Of a stretch of 64,000 bases of DNA, positions 37,685 through 46,907 are shown in pieces (the first letter of the stretch is position 1; each line of letters opens with the position of its first letter). The notes beneath the pieces were generated by a model. The model saw only the letters and a list, made by a program, of their open reading frames with translations. It made no database searches and had not been told where the DNA came from. The position numbers were made by a program, and so were the translations under genes. Source of the DNA: CBDBND01 sp965262665 (GTDB lineage Bacteria > Pseudomonadota > Alphaproteobacteria > Rhodospirillales > Rhodospirillaceae); assembly GCA_965262665.1 (NCBI GenBank), contig CBDHFR010000002.1, positions 372,001-436,000 of the forward strand, written 5' to 3'.

Positions 37685-39202
37685 CTATTCAACCAATGTG
37701 ATCGTCTCGTAATTGATTTTGCCTTTGTTGGGAGCGTAATTTCCAACGCGGGGACCAACACCGTCTAAAAGCGGCACTTCTTGCAAAAGAATAGCGGTCG
37801 CTTGGTCATGATAAAATGCCAAGACCTCGCGCGTAAGTGATGCTCGCTCGTCAAGTGATTCCGCTCTCACCGCTGCCATGTAAGTTGGCATGATCGCTTC
37901 ATCACAATACCAGGGATTTGGCGATAGGCAGGAATGCAGACGAATGGTTCTTAGCGGTTCAAACGTTGGCCATGAGCCAAATATTTGGCTAAACCCATCT
38001 CCACGCCATTGACCTTGCAAAATAATTCGAACCATCTGAGATGTGGGAATAGGTATGATGCGCATTTCAACGCCCACGTCTGCTAAATTTGAGGCGATCA
38101 ATTGGTAAATGGCGCTGTCAGAAGCGTTTGAGCCGATGATGACTTCCACGTCCAACGTGAACCCGTCTTCATAACCCGCCTCACTGAGCAGAGTCCGCGC
38201 TCTTTCAGGATCGTAGGGAAAGGTCTCAAGGTCTGGGTTGTAACCAAATAGTCCTCTGACGGCGCCTTGTGTGGCGGGGCGTGTATAGCCCGACAAAAGG
38301 ATGTCCGCGATTGCGTCTTTGTTTACCGCGTAGTTTAGCGCGCGCCGTACCCTTATGTCATTTGTAGGGCGGCCGTCCTCAATCACCAAGGTGATTGAGA
38401 TTACGTCGATGGACCGGCGCTGGTGAAGCCGCCCACTTTCTGCTTCAAGTATCGGTTGATCGTCCGGACTCATCCCGATGGCAACGTCAATTCCACCCGT
38501 TAACAGACCTTGCAGTCGGCTCGTTCTTTCAGGAAGAACAATGAGTTCGAGAGAATCGATTATAGGAGCGCGCCATGATAGCGGATTGGCTTGATAATTG
38601 ACGCGCCCTTCTTGCCATGCCGAAACCACAAACGGGCCTGACCCAATAGGCTCACGGGCGAATTGCTCGGGCCCGACTGACCGCCAATAATCGGGTTCGA
38701 CGATATAGAGGGGTGTCATAAGCCGCGGCAATATGGCCGTCGGACTGTTGGTTCTGATGGCCAACGTGTGCTCGTCCACCGCGTAGGCGCTATCGATGAC
38801 AGAGAGGTCCCGATTTACAGCGGCCGTTAAGCCGTGGGGCGTTTGCAGATATTCGAGCGTACGCACCACATCTTCAGCACTGAATGGGCGTCCATTTGAA
38901 AAAACCACTCCTTTGCGTAGATTGAAGTGCCACAGGTTGGTTTCAATCTTTTCCCACGAAGTAGCTAGTTCCCCAACGAGCTCTCCGTCTTCTCGGAAGG
39001 TGGTCAAAGTTTCAAAGGTCGGAGACCAAGCGTACGTTGAGAAAACGCTGACAGAGCGATGAGGGTCACCGTCGCTGACCGGAAAAGCTTGAACAGCAAC
39101 TCTTAGGGGCTCCGCGCCAGGTGCCGGGTGTGAATTCCAAAGACCCATTCCGGCCAGCGCCAAAGAACATAAAATATGCGAACGCAGTTGCAAAAATTTC
39201 AT
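37685..39202 (-). CDS. ABC transporter substrate-binding protein, family 5 (peptide type)
   Basis: The 505-residue periplasmic protein has an N-terminal signal peptide (LALAGMGLWNSHPAPGAEP). The SBP_bac_5 pattern follows: TLTTFREDGELVGELATSWE, NLWHFNLRKGVVFSNGRPFS, AEDVVRTLEYL, EPIGSGPFVVSAWQEG and DIRVRRALNYAVNKDAI. It would bind oligopeptides or similar solutes for an ABC importer. No permease or ATPase genes are adjacent, so its partner is elsewhere. The start at 39202 (MKFLQLRSHIL) gives the expected signal-peptide layout. Confidence 0.88.
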   Translation of the reverse strand: MKFLQLRSHILCSLALAGMGLWNSHPAPGAEPLRVAVQAFPVSDGDPHRSVSVFSTYAWSPTFETLTTFREDGELVGELATSWEKIETNLWHFNLRKGVVFSNGRPFSAEDVVRTLEYLQTPHGLTAAVNRDLSVIDSAYAVDEHTLAIRTNSPTAILPRLMTPLYIVEPDYWRSVGPEQFAREPIGSGPFVVSAWQEGRVNYQANPLSWRAPIIDSLELIVLPERTSRLQGLLTGGIDVAIGMSPDDQPILEAESGRLHQRRSIDVISITLVIEDGRPTNDIRVRRALNYAVNKDAIADILLSGYTRPATQGAVRGLFGYNPDLETFPYDPERARTLLSEAGYEDGFTLDVEVIIGSNASDSAIYQLIASNLADVGVEMRIIPIPTSQMVRIILQGQWRGDGFSQIFGSWPTFEPLRTIRLHSCLSPNPWYCDEAIMPTYMAAVRAESLDERASLTREVLAFYHDQATAILLQEVPLLDGVGPRVGNYAPNKGKINYETITLVE

Positions 39203-39349
39203 CCTTCTATGGCGCAAATCACATCAATTATAGCGTCAAAAATCAATATACCTCTCCAATCCATTAATGAAACCGTGTATGTGTCTATTAGGCAAGCCAG
39301 TCAGATTGAGATATAGAATAAGACAGCTTGAAGGGTGGGGATAATTTAG

Positions 39350-39700
39350 ATGACCAAGAAAATACTAACTCTGTTGTTCCTTGTTATGTGGGCTAACGAT
39401 GCCAATGCCATCTGCATTATTAACCGTAGTCAGGATACAGTAGCGTTTGTGCGAGGAGAGCCGTTTGCCGGAATGGAAACTTATTTTACCGGCACCGTAC
39501 GCCCCTCAGCCCAGCACTGCTCGAGACTATCGCCACGAATGGACGGCACGTTCCCAGTGTCTGTCTATACCTTAACAAGACGAGGGAATTGCGTTGTTGT
39601 GAGGGGGTGTTTCTACAGTTCGCATGCTGAGCAGCTGTTCTTTAATGGATCTGCCGGCTCGGCGTGTCCCGTGGCATTCCGCGACAACACCTGCAGTTAG
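39350..39700 (+). CDS. Small secreted Cys-containing protein, unknown
   Basis: The 116-residue protein has a clear signal peptide (KILTLLFLVMWANDANA) with cleavage likely after ANA. The mature part has six or seven Cys (ICIINRSQD, AQHCSRLSP, GNCVVVRGCF, SACPVAF, NTCS), suggesting disulfides in the periplasm or outside. No family recognised. It is 20 bp upstream of the family 3 binding-protein gene and may share its transcript. Confidence 0.6.
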   Translation: MTKKILTLLFLVMWANDANAICIINRSQDTVAFVRGEPFAGMETYFTGTVRPSAQHCSRLSPRMDGTFPVSVYTLTRRGNCVVVRGCFYSSHAEQLFFNGSAGSACPVAFRDNTCS

Positions 39701-39720
39701 TAAGGAAGATTGAATTATTT

Positions 39721-40563
39721 ATGCACGGGCGACCAACAATCGATTTAGTATTCGCCCTGTTAAGTCAGAGACTTGTCCATTTTGCCGCGTTCTTAACCTG
39801 TACGCTCGTCGGTTTATTGTTGTTGCAGGCAACGCAATCTCTGTCCGCCAAAGCAGAGACATTTAGATTGGTCACCGGCAATGATTTTGCACCCTACGCT
39901 GATATTCAGTTGCCAAATGGTGGTCTGATTACAGAGCTTGTAGAAGCGGTATACTGTGAATTGGGATTAGATACGGAAATCCAGTTCGGTGATTGGGACC
40001 AGGGGTATGTGGATACCTTGAGCGGCCGGTTCCAAGCTACTTTTCCCTACCAACCAGATCAGGTCAAGACCGACGAATTTTTTCTCTCTAGGCCGCTTCT
40101 GATAGCGCGACACTCAGTGTTTGTTTCCAGCCGTGGGCGAAATAGATTTTGGACACTCAATGATTTGGACGATAAGAAACTCTGCTTGCCCAATACTTAC
40201 CGTTCAAACAAAAATGATCTCACAATTTTAAGCAGCAACAAGAGTGAAATACGGCGTACATCTTCGACAGCGGAATACTTTCGAGTTCTAGGCCGTGACG
40301 AGGTGGGCTTTATACCAACCTACGATCTTCACGGCATCTTTTCAGCGCATGAAGCGTTCGGGTCAATGGATAGATTCACCGTTCTGAGGGATTCATTAGG
40401 TGCAAGTTCATTTCACCTATTGATTCCGAAGTCTCAACCGAACGCCGTGGCGCATCAGCAAAACTTTGATCTCGCACTTAGAGAGATAGCCTCTAGAGGC
40501 GATATTGAACGCATGATTAGACGACATATGTCGTCTTTTCAAACTGGAACGGAAAATAGATAG
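39721..40563 (+). CDS. Periplasmic solute-binding protein, family 3 type
   Basis: The 280-residue protein has an N-terminal hydrophobic signal (CTLVGLLLLQATQSLSAKAE). It continues FRLVTGNDFAPYADIQLPNG and LVEAVYCELGLDTEIQFGDW, as in bacterial extracellular solute-binding family 3 proteins for amino acids. The C-terminal lobe fits (VGFIPTYDLHGIF, LREIASRGDIERMIRRH). No ABC permease is adjacent. The start at 39721 (MHGRPTIDLV) is chosen because the upstream frame overlaps the previous gene. Confidence 0.75.
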   Translation: MHGRPTIDLVFALLSQRLVHFAAFLTCTLVGLLLLQATQSLSAKAETFRLVTGNDFAPYADIQLPNGGLITELVEAVYCELGLDTEIQFGDWDQGYVDTLSGRFQATFPYQPDQVKTDEFFLSRPLLIARHSVFVSSRGRNRFWTLNDLDDKKLCLPNTYRSNKNDLTILSSNKSEIRRTSSTAEYFRVLGRDEVGFIPTYDLHGIFSAHEAFGSMDRFTVLRDSLGASSFHLLIPKSQPNAVAHQQNFDLALREIASRGDIERMIRRHMSSFQTGTENR

Positions 40564-40986
40564 ATCAAGTGCGTTGTTTCAACGCCTTCCAATTTGACAA
40601 TGCCGACTTCGAACTTCGATACTGATTTCGCGCTTTTCGACAAACTGATTTCTTGGTGGCAGATTTCACCTCGGTTGTTTGAAATAACAAGCAACGCATC
40701 ATCAATCTCCCAGTCAATCAAATACTCACAACCGGGAAGGCCGGTCGGGATTTTATAGGTCAGATCTCCGTCAATTGGGATATCGCGCTCCATAATCGAC
40801 CACGAATAGTCTCCAATAAAGTATGAAAAATTCAATCGTAATTGTCTCGTTTCTATAATTCTGCACGATCATGACTGCTTTTTCGTCACTCTGGGCCAAT
40901 GTCAAACTAGGAAGAAGCAGAAATTGAAGGATGATCAACACCATCAGCATAGAAACAGTTTTATAATGTTTGATTGGCGATGCCAC
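40539..40986 (-). pseudogene. Small secreted protein, frameshifted at a T run
   Basis: From ATG at 40986 a signal peptide (SMLMVLIILQFLLLPSLTLA) and QSDEKAVMIVQNYRNETITIEF are in one frame. The rest (YFIGDYSWSIMERDIPIDGD, CEYLIDWEIDDALLVISNNR) follows in the next frame. The shift sits at a run of five T near 40830-40836. With four T the sequence reads ITIEFSYFIGDYSWSIM without a break. Function unknown. The 3' end overlaps the end of the convergent binding-protein gene by 25 bp. Confidence 0.65.
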
Positions 40987-41002
40987 AGCTAATGCCTTTG
41001 CT

Positions 41003-42994
41003 TTAGATATCCAGTTCTTTTATGAACTGTGCATTTTCTTGTATGAATTTGTATCGTGTTTCGGCTTTCTTTCCCATCAATTCTTCTATTCTAACAGCAG
41101 TTGGATTTGGTTTTCGTTTCGGACCACACTCGTACCCTTCCGGCAATGTCACACGAAGAAGCGTTCTGTGCGATGGATCCATGGTCGTTTCCTTAAGCTG
41201 TGCCGGTGGCATTTCACCTAAGCCTTTAAAACGACTGACATCAATTTTTCCACGACCATCAAAATCCTTATTTATGATGCGGTCTTTGTCTTGATCATCC
41301 ATGGCGTATAGCGTTTTTCCGCGTTGGCTGAGGCGGTATAAAGGAGGCATCGCCAGAAAAAGCCGACCCTTCGCTACCAATTCTGGCAGCTCTTTGAAGA
41401 AAAAGGTCATCAAAAGAGAGGCGATGTGTGCGCCGTCGACGTCGGCGTCCGTCATGATAATAATCTTTTCATACCTTAGATTGGCCAAGTTGAATTTGTC
41501 ACCTTTGCCGCAGCCGAGGGCTTCAAAGAGATCTTGTAATTCTTGATTGGCATGCAATTTATCACGTGTCGCCGAGGCGACATTGAGGATCTTGCCTCGC
41601 AACGGCAAGATAGCCTGTGTCTTCCGGTTGCGTGCCTGTTTGGCAGAGCCACCAGCTGAATCACCTTCGACAAGAAAAAGTTCCGTTCCCTCTGCACTGC
41701 CGCGGCTGCAATCTGAAAGTTTTCCTGGCAGACGAAGTTTTTTCGTAGCCGACTTACGCCCTAAATCCTTGTCCTGTTTCTTGCGGTGGCGCGCGTCTGC
41801 CCGTGAAAGGGCAAGGTCCAATATTTGGCTCGCTATTTCAGGATCACCGGAAAGCCAGTGTTCAAAATGGTCCTTGATGATGCCTTCAACTAATTTTGTT
41901 GCCGACGCCGATGCCAGCCGTTCTTTTGTCTGGCCTTGGAACTGAGGGTCAGAGATGAATACCGACAACATGGCACAGGCGCCGCCGACCACATCGTCGG
42001 CAGTCAGCGCACTGACTTTCTTATTACCCGCCAGTTCGCCATATGATTTCAAAGCTTTGCCTAGGCTGGACCGGAACCCTGCTTCATGCGTCCCCCCTTC
42101 CGGCGTCGGTACCGTATTGCAATATGAATTTAGAAAGCCTTCTTGGTCTTCCGGCCAACAGATCGCCCAATCAACACGGCCCATCTCATCATTGGCTTCA
42201 ATGGATCCCACAAACAAAGATTTACTGACAAGGTCCCGGTCTTCAGTCACCGATGACAAGTAGTCCTGCAATCCCTGTGGAAAATGCAATTCTTCCTGCA
42301 CCGGGATCTTGTCTTTGGCGCCGATCAAAGACTTGTCACACGACCACTTGATCCGAACGCCTTCGAACAGATAAGCCTTTGACCGGGCCATCTTGTACAT
42401 GGTGCCGGGATTAAAGGCAGCATCTTTACCAAAGATTTTGGAATCTGGGCGAAAGGTGACGCTCGTTCCTCTACGGTTTGCGACCGCTTTTACTTTTTTC
42501 AGCTTAGATTTGACATCACCCCGACTGAATCTTTGTGACCACAGCGCCTTATCCCTGGCGACCTCGACAGTAAGCTCTTCAGAAAGCGCGTTGACGACCG
42601 ATACACCGACACCATGCAGCCCGCCTGAAGTTTTGTAGGCGCGACCCGAAAACTTCCCGCCCGAATGCAACGTTGTCATGATGACTTCAAGGGCAGACTT
42701 CTTTGGAAACTTAGGGTGGGGATCGATAGGGATGCCGCGTCCGTTGTCACGAATGTTGACTTGGTTATTTTTGCCGAGGTGGACCTCTATGATGGTTGCG
42801 TAACCGGCGACGGCTTCATCCATGGCATTGTCGAGTACTTCAGCAACCAAGTGATGCAGCGCTTTCTCATCGGTGCCACCGACATACATGCCGGGTCTGC
42901 GACGAACCGGCTCCAACCCCTCGAGAACCTCTATGTCCTCGGCTGTATAGTCTGTTTTTTTACGGCTTCTGGATTGTTGGAATAGGTCTGCCAT
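41003..42994 (-). CDS. parE: DNA topoisomerase IV subunit B
   Basis: The 663-residue type IIA topoisomerase ATPase subunit has GHKL motifs EVLDNAMDEAV (about 53-63), DNGRGIPID (about 82-90) and TSGGLHGVGVSVVNALS. The toprim domain has EGDSAGGSAKQARNRKTQAI (about 440-460) and DADVDGAHIAS (about 517). The C-terminal segment is DVSRFKGLGEMPPAQL. It decatenates chromosomes with ParC. ParE rather than GyrB is indicated by the shorter toprim region without the GyrB insert and by the sequence QARNRKTQAILPLRGKILNV. The gene is intact and full length. Confidence 0.92.
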   Translation of the reverse strand: MADLFQQSRSRKKTDYTAEDIEVLEGLEPVRRRPGMYVGGTDEKALHHLVAEVLDNAMDEAVAGYATIIEVHLGKNNQVNIRDNGRGIPIDPHPKFPKKSALEVIMTTLHSGGKFSGRAYKTSGGLHGVGVSVVNALSEELTVEVARDKALWSQRFSRGDVKSKLKKVKAVANRRGTSVTFRPDSKIFGKDAAFNPGTMYKMARSKAYLFEGVRIKWSCDKSLIGAKDKIPVQEELHFPQGLQDYLSSVTEDRDLVSKSLFVGSIEANDEMGRVDWAICWPEDQEGFLNSYCNTVPTPEGGTHEAGFRSSLGKALKSYGELAGNKKVSALTADDVVGGACAMLSVFISDPQFQGQTKERLASASATKLVEGIIKDHFEHWLSGDPEIASQILDLALSRADARHRKKQDKDLGRKSATKKLRLPGKLSDCSRGSAEGTELFLVEGDSAGGSAKQARNRKTQAILPLRGKILNVASATRDKLHANQELQDLFEALGCGKGDKFNLANLRYEKIIIMTDADVDGAHIASLLMTFFFKELPELVAKGRLFLAMPPLYRLSQRGKTLYAMDDQDKDRIINKDFDGRGKIDVSRFKGLGEMPPAQLKETTMDPSHRTLLRVTLPEGYECGPKRKPNPTAVRIEELMGKKAETRYKFIQENAQFIKELDI

Positions 42995-43086
42995 GAGCGC
43001 ATTATATACGCAGGACGGCCGCCAACAACTGGATACGGTATGATTGCTATGTTTTTGCTACAATATATTGCGTTTAGGACATGGTC

Positions 43087-43494
43087 ATGACTAACCCTGT
43101 CAACCCCAGTGAGCCAACCGGTGAACTTTCACTGCGCACCATCGCCATGCCCGGGGACACCAATCCTGCCGGTCATATTTTCGGCGGCTGGGTGTTGAGC
43201 CAGATGGATATGGCCGGGGCCATTCACGCAGCAAGTCATACCAGAACGCGTGTTGTCACCATCGCTGTCGACAGTATGAAATTCCACAAACCCATACATG
43301 TGGGTGATGAAGTCTCGTGCTACACGCTGATCCAAAAGACAGGCAGAACGTCTTTAACGATCCACATTGAGACCTGGGTCAGACGCGCCCGCCATGGTGA
43401 CCCCATTATGGTCACAGCCGGCCATTTCACCTATGTTGCAATCAATGAGAACGGTGAGCCCACCGAAATAGTGAGCTTAGAGACGAAGGATTAG
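43087..43494 (+). CDS. Acyl-CoA thioesterase, YciA-like hotdog fold
   Basis: The 135-residue hotdog-fold thioesterase reads LRTIAMPGDTNPAGHIFGGW, which has the catalytic Asp/Asn region of the YciA group, followed by VLSQMDMAGAIHAASHTRTR. It hydrolyses acyl-CoA in the cytoplasm. Start choice: AGGA at 43076-43079 is only one base from the ATG at 43081 but seven from the ATG at 43087, so 43087 is favoured. The FAD oxidase gene starts 6 bp after the stop, so the two form an operon. Confidence 0.85.
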   Translation: MTNPVNPSEPTGELSLRTIAMPGDTNPAGHIFGGWVLSQMDMAGAIHAASHTRTRVVTIAVDSMKFHKPIHVGDEVSCYTLIQKTGRTSLTIHIETWVRRARHGDPIMVTAGHFTYVAINENGEPTEIVSLETKD

Positions 43495-43500
43495 CCCGCC

Positions 43501-45057
43501 ATGGCCGAAGCTGCGTTGTCGTCAGAAACCGGTGCGTCGAGACTTGCCGCGATTGTTGGCGAAGACCACGTGATCACTGATGAAAAAGAACGGCAAGTTT
43601 ATAGCAATGATATCTTTTTCTGGAATGACGCTGCGATTGCCGACTTTGTCGTGCAGCCCGGGACACCGGAAGAAGTTGCTGGCGTTGTCAAATCAGCAGC
43701 GGAACTGGGCTTGAATATTTCGAGCAGGGGAGGCGGCATGTCCTACACCAAAGGATATGTTCCAGCCGAGGCTGGATGCATTGTGCTTGATTTACGGCGC
43801 TTGGATAAAATTCGTGAGATTAATGAAACAGACCGTTATGTCGTTGTAGATGCAGGATGCACGTGGACCAGTGTCACTGATGCGCTTAAACCACTTGGAT
43901 TAAAGGTAGATTTCTCCGCGCCGTTTTCGGGCATCTACTCGACCGTTGGCGGGGCTCTGTCCCAAAACGTTCCCGCGACGATGAAGGGTATCCTAGGTCT
44001 GGAAGTAGTCCGTGCTGATGGTGCAATGGTGCGCACCGGTGCATGGGGTCGGCAAGACCCTGATACACCCTTTTTTCGCGACTATGGCCCTGACCTAACC
44101 GGAATCTTTCTCGGTGATACAGGCGCTTACGGAATCAAAACCGGAGCCTCCCTCCACCTCAGCCGACGCCCAGATGGCATCGCTCACGGGTCTTTTGCCT
44201 TTGAAACTTATGAAGACATGGCGCAAACCATGATCGATCTCGGCCCCTATGATTATGTAACCCGGCGGGTCGGGTTGGATCCGTTTAAGAGCCAAAACGC
44301 AGCCAAGGTAGGCTTCAAGGAGGCGATTAAAACGCTCGGTGATGTTTCGACATCGGGGTCCACATTGATGTTCGGCCTCAAAGACTCTGTGAAAATGGCC
44401 TCTGCCGGCACCAATTTTATGGAAGGCGTGAAGTGGTCACTCCATTTATCCGTTGAAGCATTGACCGATGATGCCGCCGAGGCAGGTTTGGACATAGTAC
44501 GCCAGATTTGTTTGAAACGTGGCCGTGAAATTGCCAACATCATGCCGCGTGCAATGGAGGCACGCGGTTTTTCTGTGCGGGGATTCCTGGGGAAAGATGG
44601 CCAGCGTTGGGTGCCGACCAATTCCATATGGCCGTTAACCCGTGCTGTGGAAGTCGCCATTGCGGTACAGGCGTTTTTCAATGACCGCCGCAAGGAAATG
44701 GATCAACACGGCATGTGGGAATCCTATATGACCAACTATGGTCAGGGATACTTCATGTGCGAGCCGAGCTTCTATTGGGTGGACGAAGTCAGTGAACATC
44801 ACCTCCGGCATCTTCCCGAAGACGAAGCGAAGAAGTTTCGCAGTCTTGAAGCCAATCCGGCAGCACGGGACTATGCCCAAAAGCTCCGGTTCGAACTGCG
44901 GGATTTTTTCCATGAACTTGGCGCTGTGCATGTTCAGTTGGCGAAATTCTACCGCTATCAAGACACTTTGGCGCCTGAAACAAAACGCCTTGTTCATGAA
45001 CTCAAAGATTTGCTGGATCCTGATCTCTTGCTCAACCGGTCAAACCTCGGACTTTAA
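43501..45057 (+). CDS. FAD-linked oxidase, FAD_binding_4 type
   Basis: The 518-residue flavoprotein has a PCMH-type FAD domain: FVVQPGTPEEVAGVVKSAAE, ISSRGGGMSYTKGYVP (pyrophosphate loop), IVLDLRRLDKI, VVDAGCTWTSVTDAL and YSTVGGALSQNVPATMKG. The C-terminal substrate domain ends LVHELKDLLDPDLLLNRSNL, as in D-lactate/glycolate dehydrogenase and vanillyl-alcohol oxidase relatives. The substrate is unknown. It follows the thioesterase by 6 bp. Its TAA overlaps the TAA of the convergent acetyltransferase gene by a few bases. Confidence 0.8.
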   Translation: MAEAALSSETGASRLAAIVGEDHVITDEKERQVYSNDIFFWNDAAIADFVVQPGTPEEVAGVVKSAAELGLNISSRGGGMSYTKGYVPAEAGCIVLDLRRLDKIREINETDRYVVVDAGCTWTSVTDALKPLGLKVDFSAPFSGIYSTVGGALSQNVPATMKGILGLEVVRADGAMVRTGAWGRQDPDTPFFRDYGPDLTGIFLGDTGAYGIKTGASLHLSRRPDGIAHGSFAFETYEDMAQTMIDLGPYDYVTRRVGLDPFKSQNAAKVGFKEAIKTLGDVSTSGSTLMFGLKDSVKMASAGTNFMEGVKWSLHLSVEALTDDAAEAGLDIVRQICLKRGREIANIMPRAMEARGFSVRGFLGKDGQRWVPTNSIWPLTRAVEVAIAVQAFFNDRRKEMDQHGMWESYMTNYGQGYFMCEPSFYWVDEVSEHHLRHLPEDEAKKFRSLEANPAARDYAQKLRFELRDFFHELGAVHVQLAKFYRYQDTLAPETKRLVHELKDLLDPDLLLNRSNLGL

Positions 45058-46256
45058 GATTTCAATTTTCCGGTTCTCTTAAATGGGCCCAGTTCCGCCA
45101 TTGCATCCACGTCTTCTTCAACAGCCCTGCGTTCCTGACTGAGATACTGGGCCACAGCTTGGCGAAAATCCCCATCTGCAATCCAATGCGCTGAGTAGGT
45201 CTTACGCGGCATATACCCACGCTGGAGTTTGTGGGGGCCTTGAGCCCCGGCTTCGACCCACGTAAGACCGTTTGCAATGGCAAAATCGATCGCTTGGTAG
45301 TAACACACTTCGAAATGGAGCATGGGATAGTGAACGACCGTCCCCCAATTACGTCCAAAAAGTGTGTCGCCGCCAAGAAGGTTTAACGCACCGCACACCA
45401 AATCGCCGTCTTGTTCTCCCATGACAAGGACCACTTGGTCCGCCATGCGTTCCGACAAGAGATCGAAAAATGACAGATTGAGGTAGGCCTGTCCCCATTT
45501 GCGGTCAGATGTCATGCGGTAGAACCTGTAAAAGGCGTCCCAATGCCGGGATGAAATATCCGATCCCGTAACGGTAACTATTTCAACGCCACTTGATCGT
45601 GCTTTCTCCCGTTCCTTTCTGATATTTTTTCGCTTTCGTGAGGACAACACATCTAAAAACTCGGCAAACGTCTCGTAACCGTCGTTTTTCCAGTGAAACT
45701 GTTGCCCAATGCGTTGCAGTAGGCCCGCTTCGGCCATGACCACATAATCCTCTTCTTCAGGAAACGTAATGTGGAGTGAAGACACATCAAGACGGTCAGC
45801 CAGTTCAATCATGCCGGCAAGCAACATGCGCTTGAATTCTGTAGCCTCATCAGGCGTGCAATTCTGGCGCACCATGAGGCGCGGTCCGGTCGCTGGCGTA
45901 AATGGGATCGAACATTGCAGCTTGGGATAATATTGGCCGCCGGCCCGCTCATAGGCGTTCGCCCACCCCCAGTCGAAGACATACTCACCATAGGAATGAT
46001 CCTTGAGATACAACGGCGCACAGGCGAGGACGGCCCCGTTGGGTGACTCCACAACAAGATGCTGAGGCTGCCATCCGGTTGATGCCGTCACTGAGCCAGA
46101 GTCTTCCAGTGCACTCAAGAAGGCATGGCGAACAAACGGATTTGCAGTGTCTGATTCGACGCGGGCGCAGGCATCCCACTGTTCAGCGTCGACGTTGTGA
46201 ATCGACGGGACAATCTTGATCGTTAAAGCGTCCGAATAATCGTCTGTGTCGTCCAT
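45054..46256 (-). CDS. FemAB-like GNAT-family protein (DUF482/COG3146 type)
   Basis: The 400-residue protein has GNAT-like folds typical of this proteobacterial family: NPFVRHAFLSALEDSGSV, GWQPQHLVVESPNGAVLACA, YVFDWGWANAYERAGGQYYP, SSRKRKNIRKEREKA and VEAGAQGPHKLQRGYMPRKT. The family is often called peptidogalycan biosynthesis or N-acetyltransferase, but the true substrate is not established. Four bp separate its start from the RidA gene upstream, so they form an operon. Confidence 0.8.
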   Translation of the reverse strand: MDDTDDYSDALTIKIVPSIHNVDAEQWDACARVESDTANPFVRHAFLSALEDSGSVTASTGWQPQHLVVESPNGAVLACAPLYLKDHSYGEYVFDWGWANAYERAGGQYYPKLQCSIPFTPATGPRLMVRQNCTPDEATEFKRMLLAGMIELADRLDVSSLHITFPEEEDYVVMAEAGLLQRIGQQFHWKNDGYETFAEFLDVLSSRKRKNIRKEREKARSSGVEIVTVTGSDISSRHWDAFYRFYRMTSDRKWGQAYLNLSFFDLLSERMADQVVLVMGEQDGDLVCGALNLLGGDTLFGRNWGTVVHYPMLHFEVCYYQAIDFAIANGLTWVEAGAQGPHKLQRGYMPRKTYSAHWIADGDFRQAVAQYLSQERRAVEEDVDAMAELGPFKRTGKLKS

Positions 46257-46260
46257 TGCG

Positions 46261-46728
46261 TTACGAAATGCTAGCGATGGCTTCTATTTCAACGGGAGCG
46301 TTCAAAGGAAGAGACGGACACCCTACCGCGGCACGCGCATGGCGGCCAGATTCACCAAAAACGTCTACCAATAAATCAGAGGCGCCATTTACAACTTTCG
46401 GATAATCAGTGAAATCAGGGCGTGCAGCGACAAAACCACCGATCTTAACAATGCGCTGAACCCTGTCTAAGTCACCTCCGCACGCGCTTCGCAATTGGGC
46501 GATGATGTTTACGGCGCACTGCCTGGCAGCTTTGTTTGCCTCGTCAGCGTCAATAGTGTCTCCGACAATCCCGGTAAAAAGCAATGATCCATTCTCTATT
46601 GGGAGCTGTCCGGAAATAAAAACCAGAGAACCTTCCTGGGAGAAAGGAACGTAATTGGCAACTGGGGCTGCCGCGTCCGGCAACTCAATCCCCAATTCCT
46701 CAAGGCGTTTGGCAATATTGGCGGTCAT
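46261..46728 (-). CDS. RidA/YjgF-family protein
   Basis: The 155-residue protein of the YjgF/YER057c/UK114 family starts MTANIAKRLEELGIELP. It carries SQEGSLVFISGQLPIENG, VVKIGGFVAA-type segment (VQRIVKIGGFVAARPDFTDY) and the C-terminal ARAAVGCPSLPLNAPVEIEA, which contains the Arg that binds carboxylates in RidA. RidA removes reactive enamine/imine intermediates from PLP enzymes. This subgroup is the longer form. The start at 46728 is preferred over the upstream frame. It heads an operon with the GNAT gene. Confidence 0.85.
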   Translation of the reverse strand: MTANIAKRLEELGIELPDAAAPVANYVPFSQEGSLVFISGQLPIENGSLLFTGIVGDTIDADEANKAARQCAVNIIAQLRSACGGDLDRVQRIVKIGGFVAARPDFTDYPKVVNGASDLLVDVFGESGRHARAAVGCPSLPLNAPVEIEAIASIS

Positions 46729-46907
46729 GACCGATGATTTCCGGCAAGCATAATCGACAAATAGGGCATACAAGGGTTCCAAGAGAGAAATGAAGTGTAT
46801 AAACCAGCCACGCACTGGCAATGATATCCCTTATTCTTGGCATTCTAATGTGCTTAGCGCAATTTCCGCTGTCCCTATGGACCCCGAAAAGCCCAAATAA
46901 GAGCGTC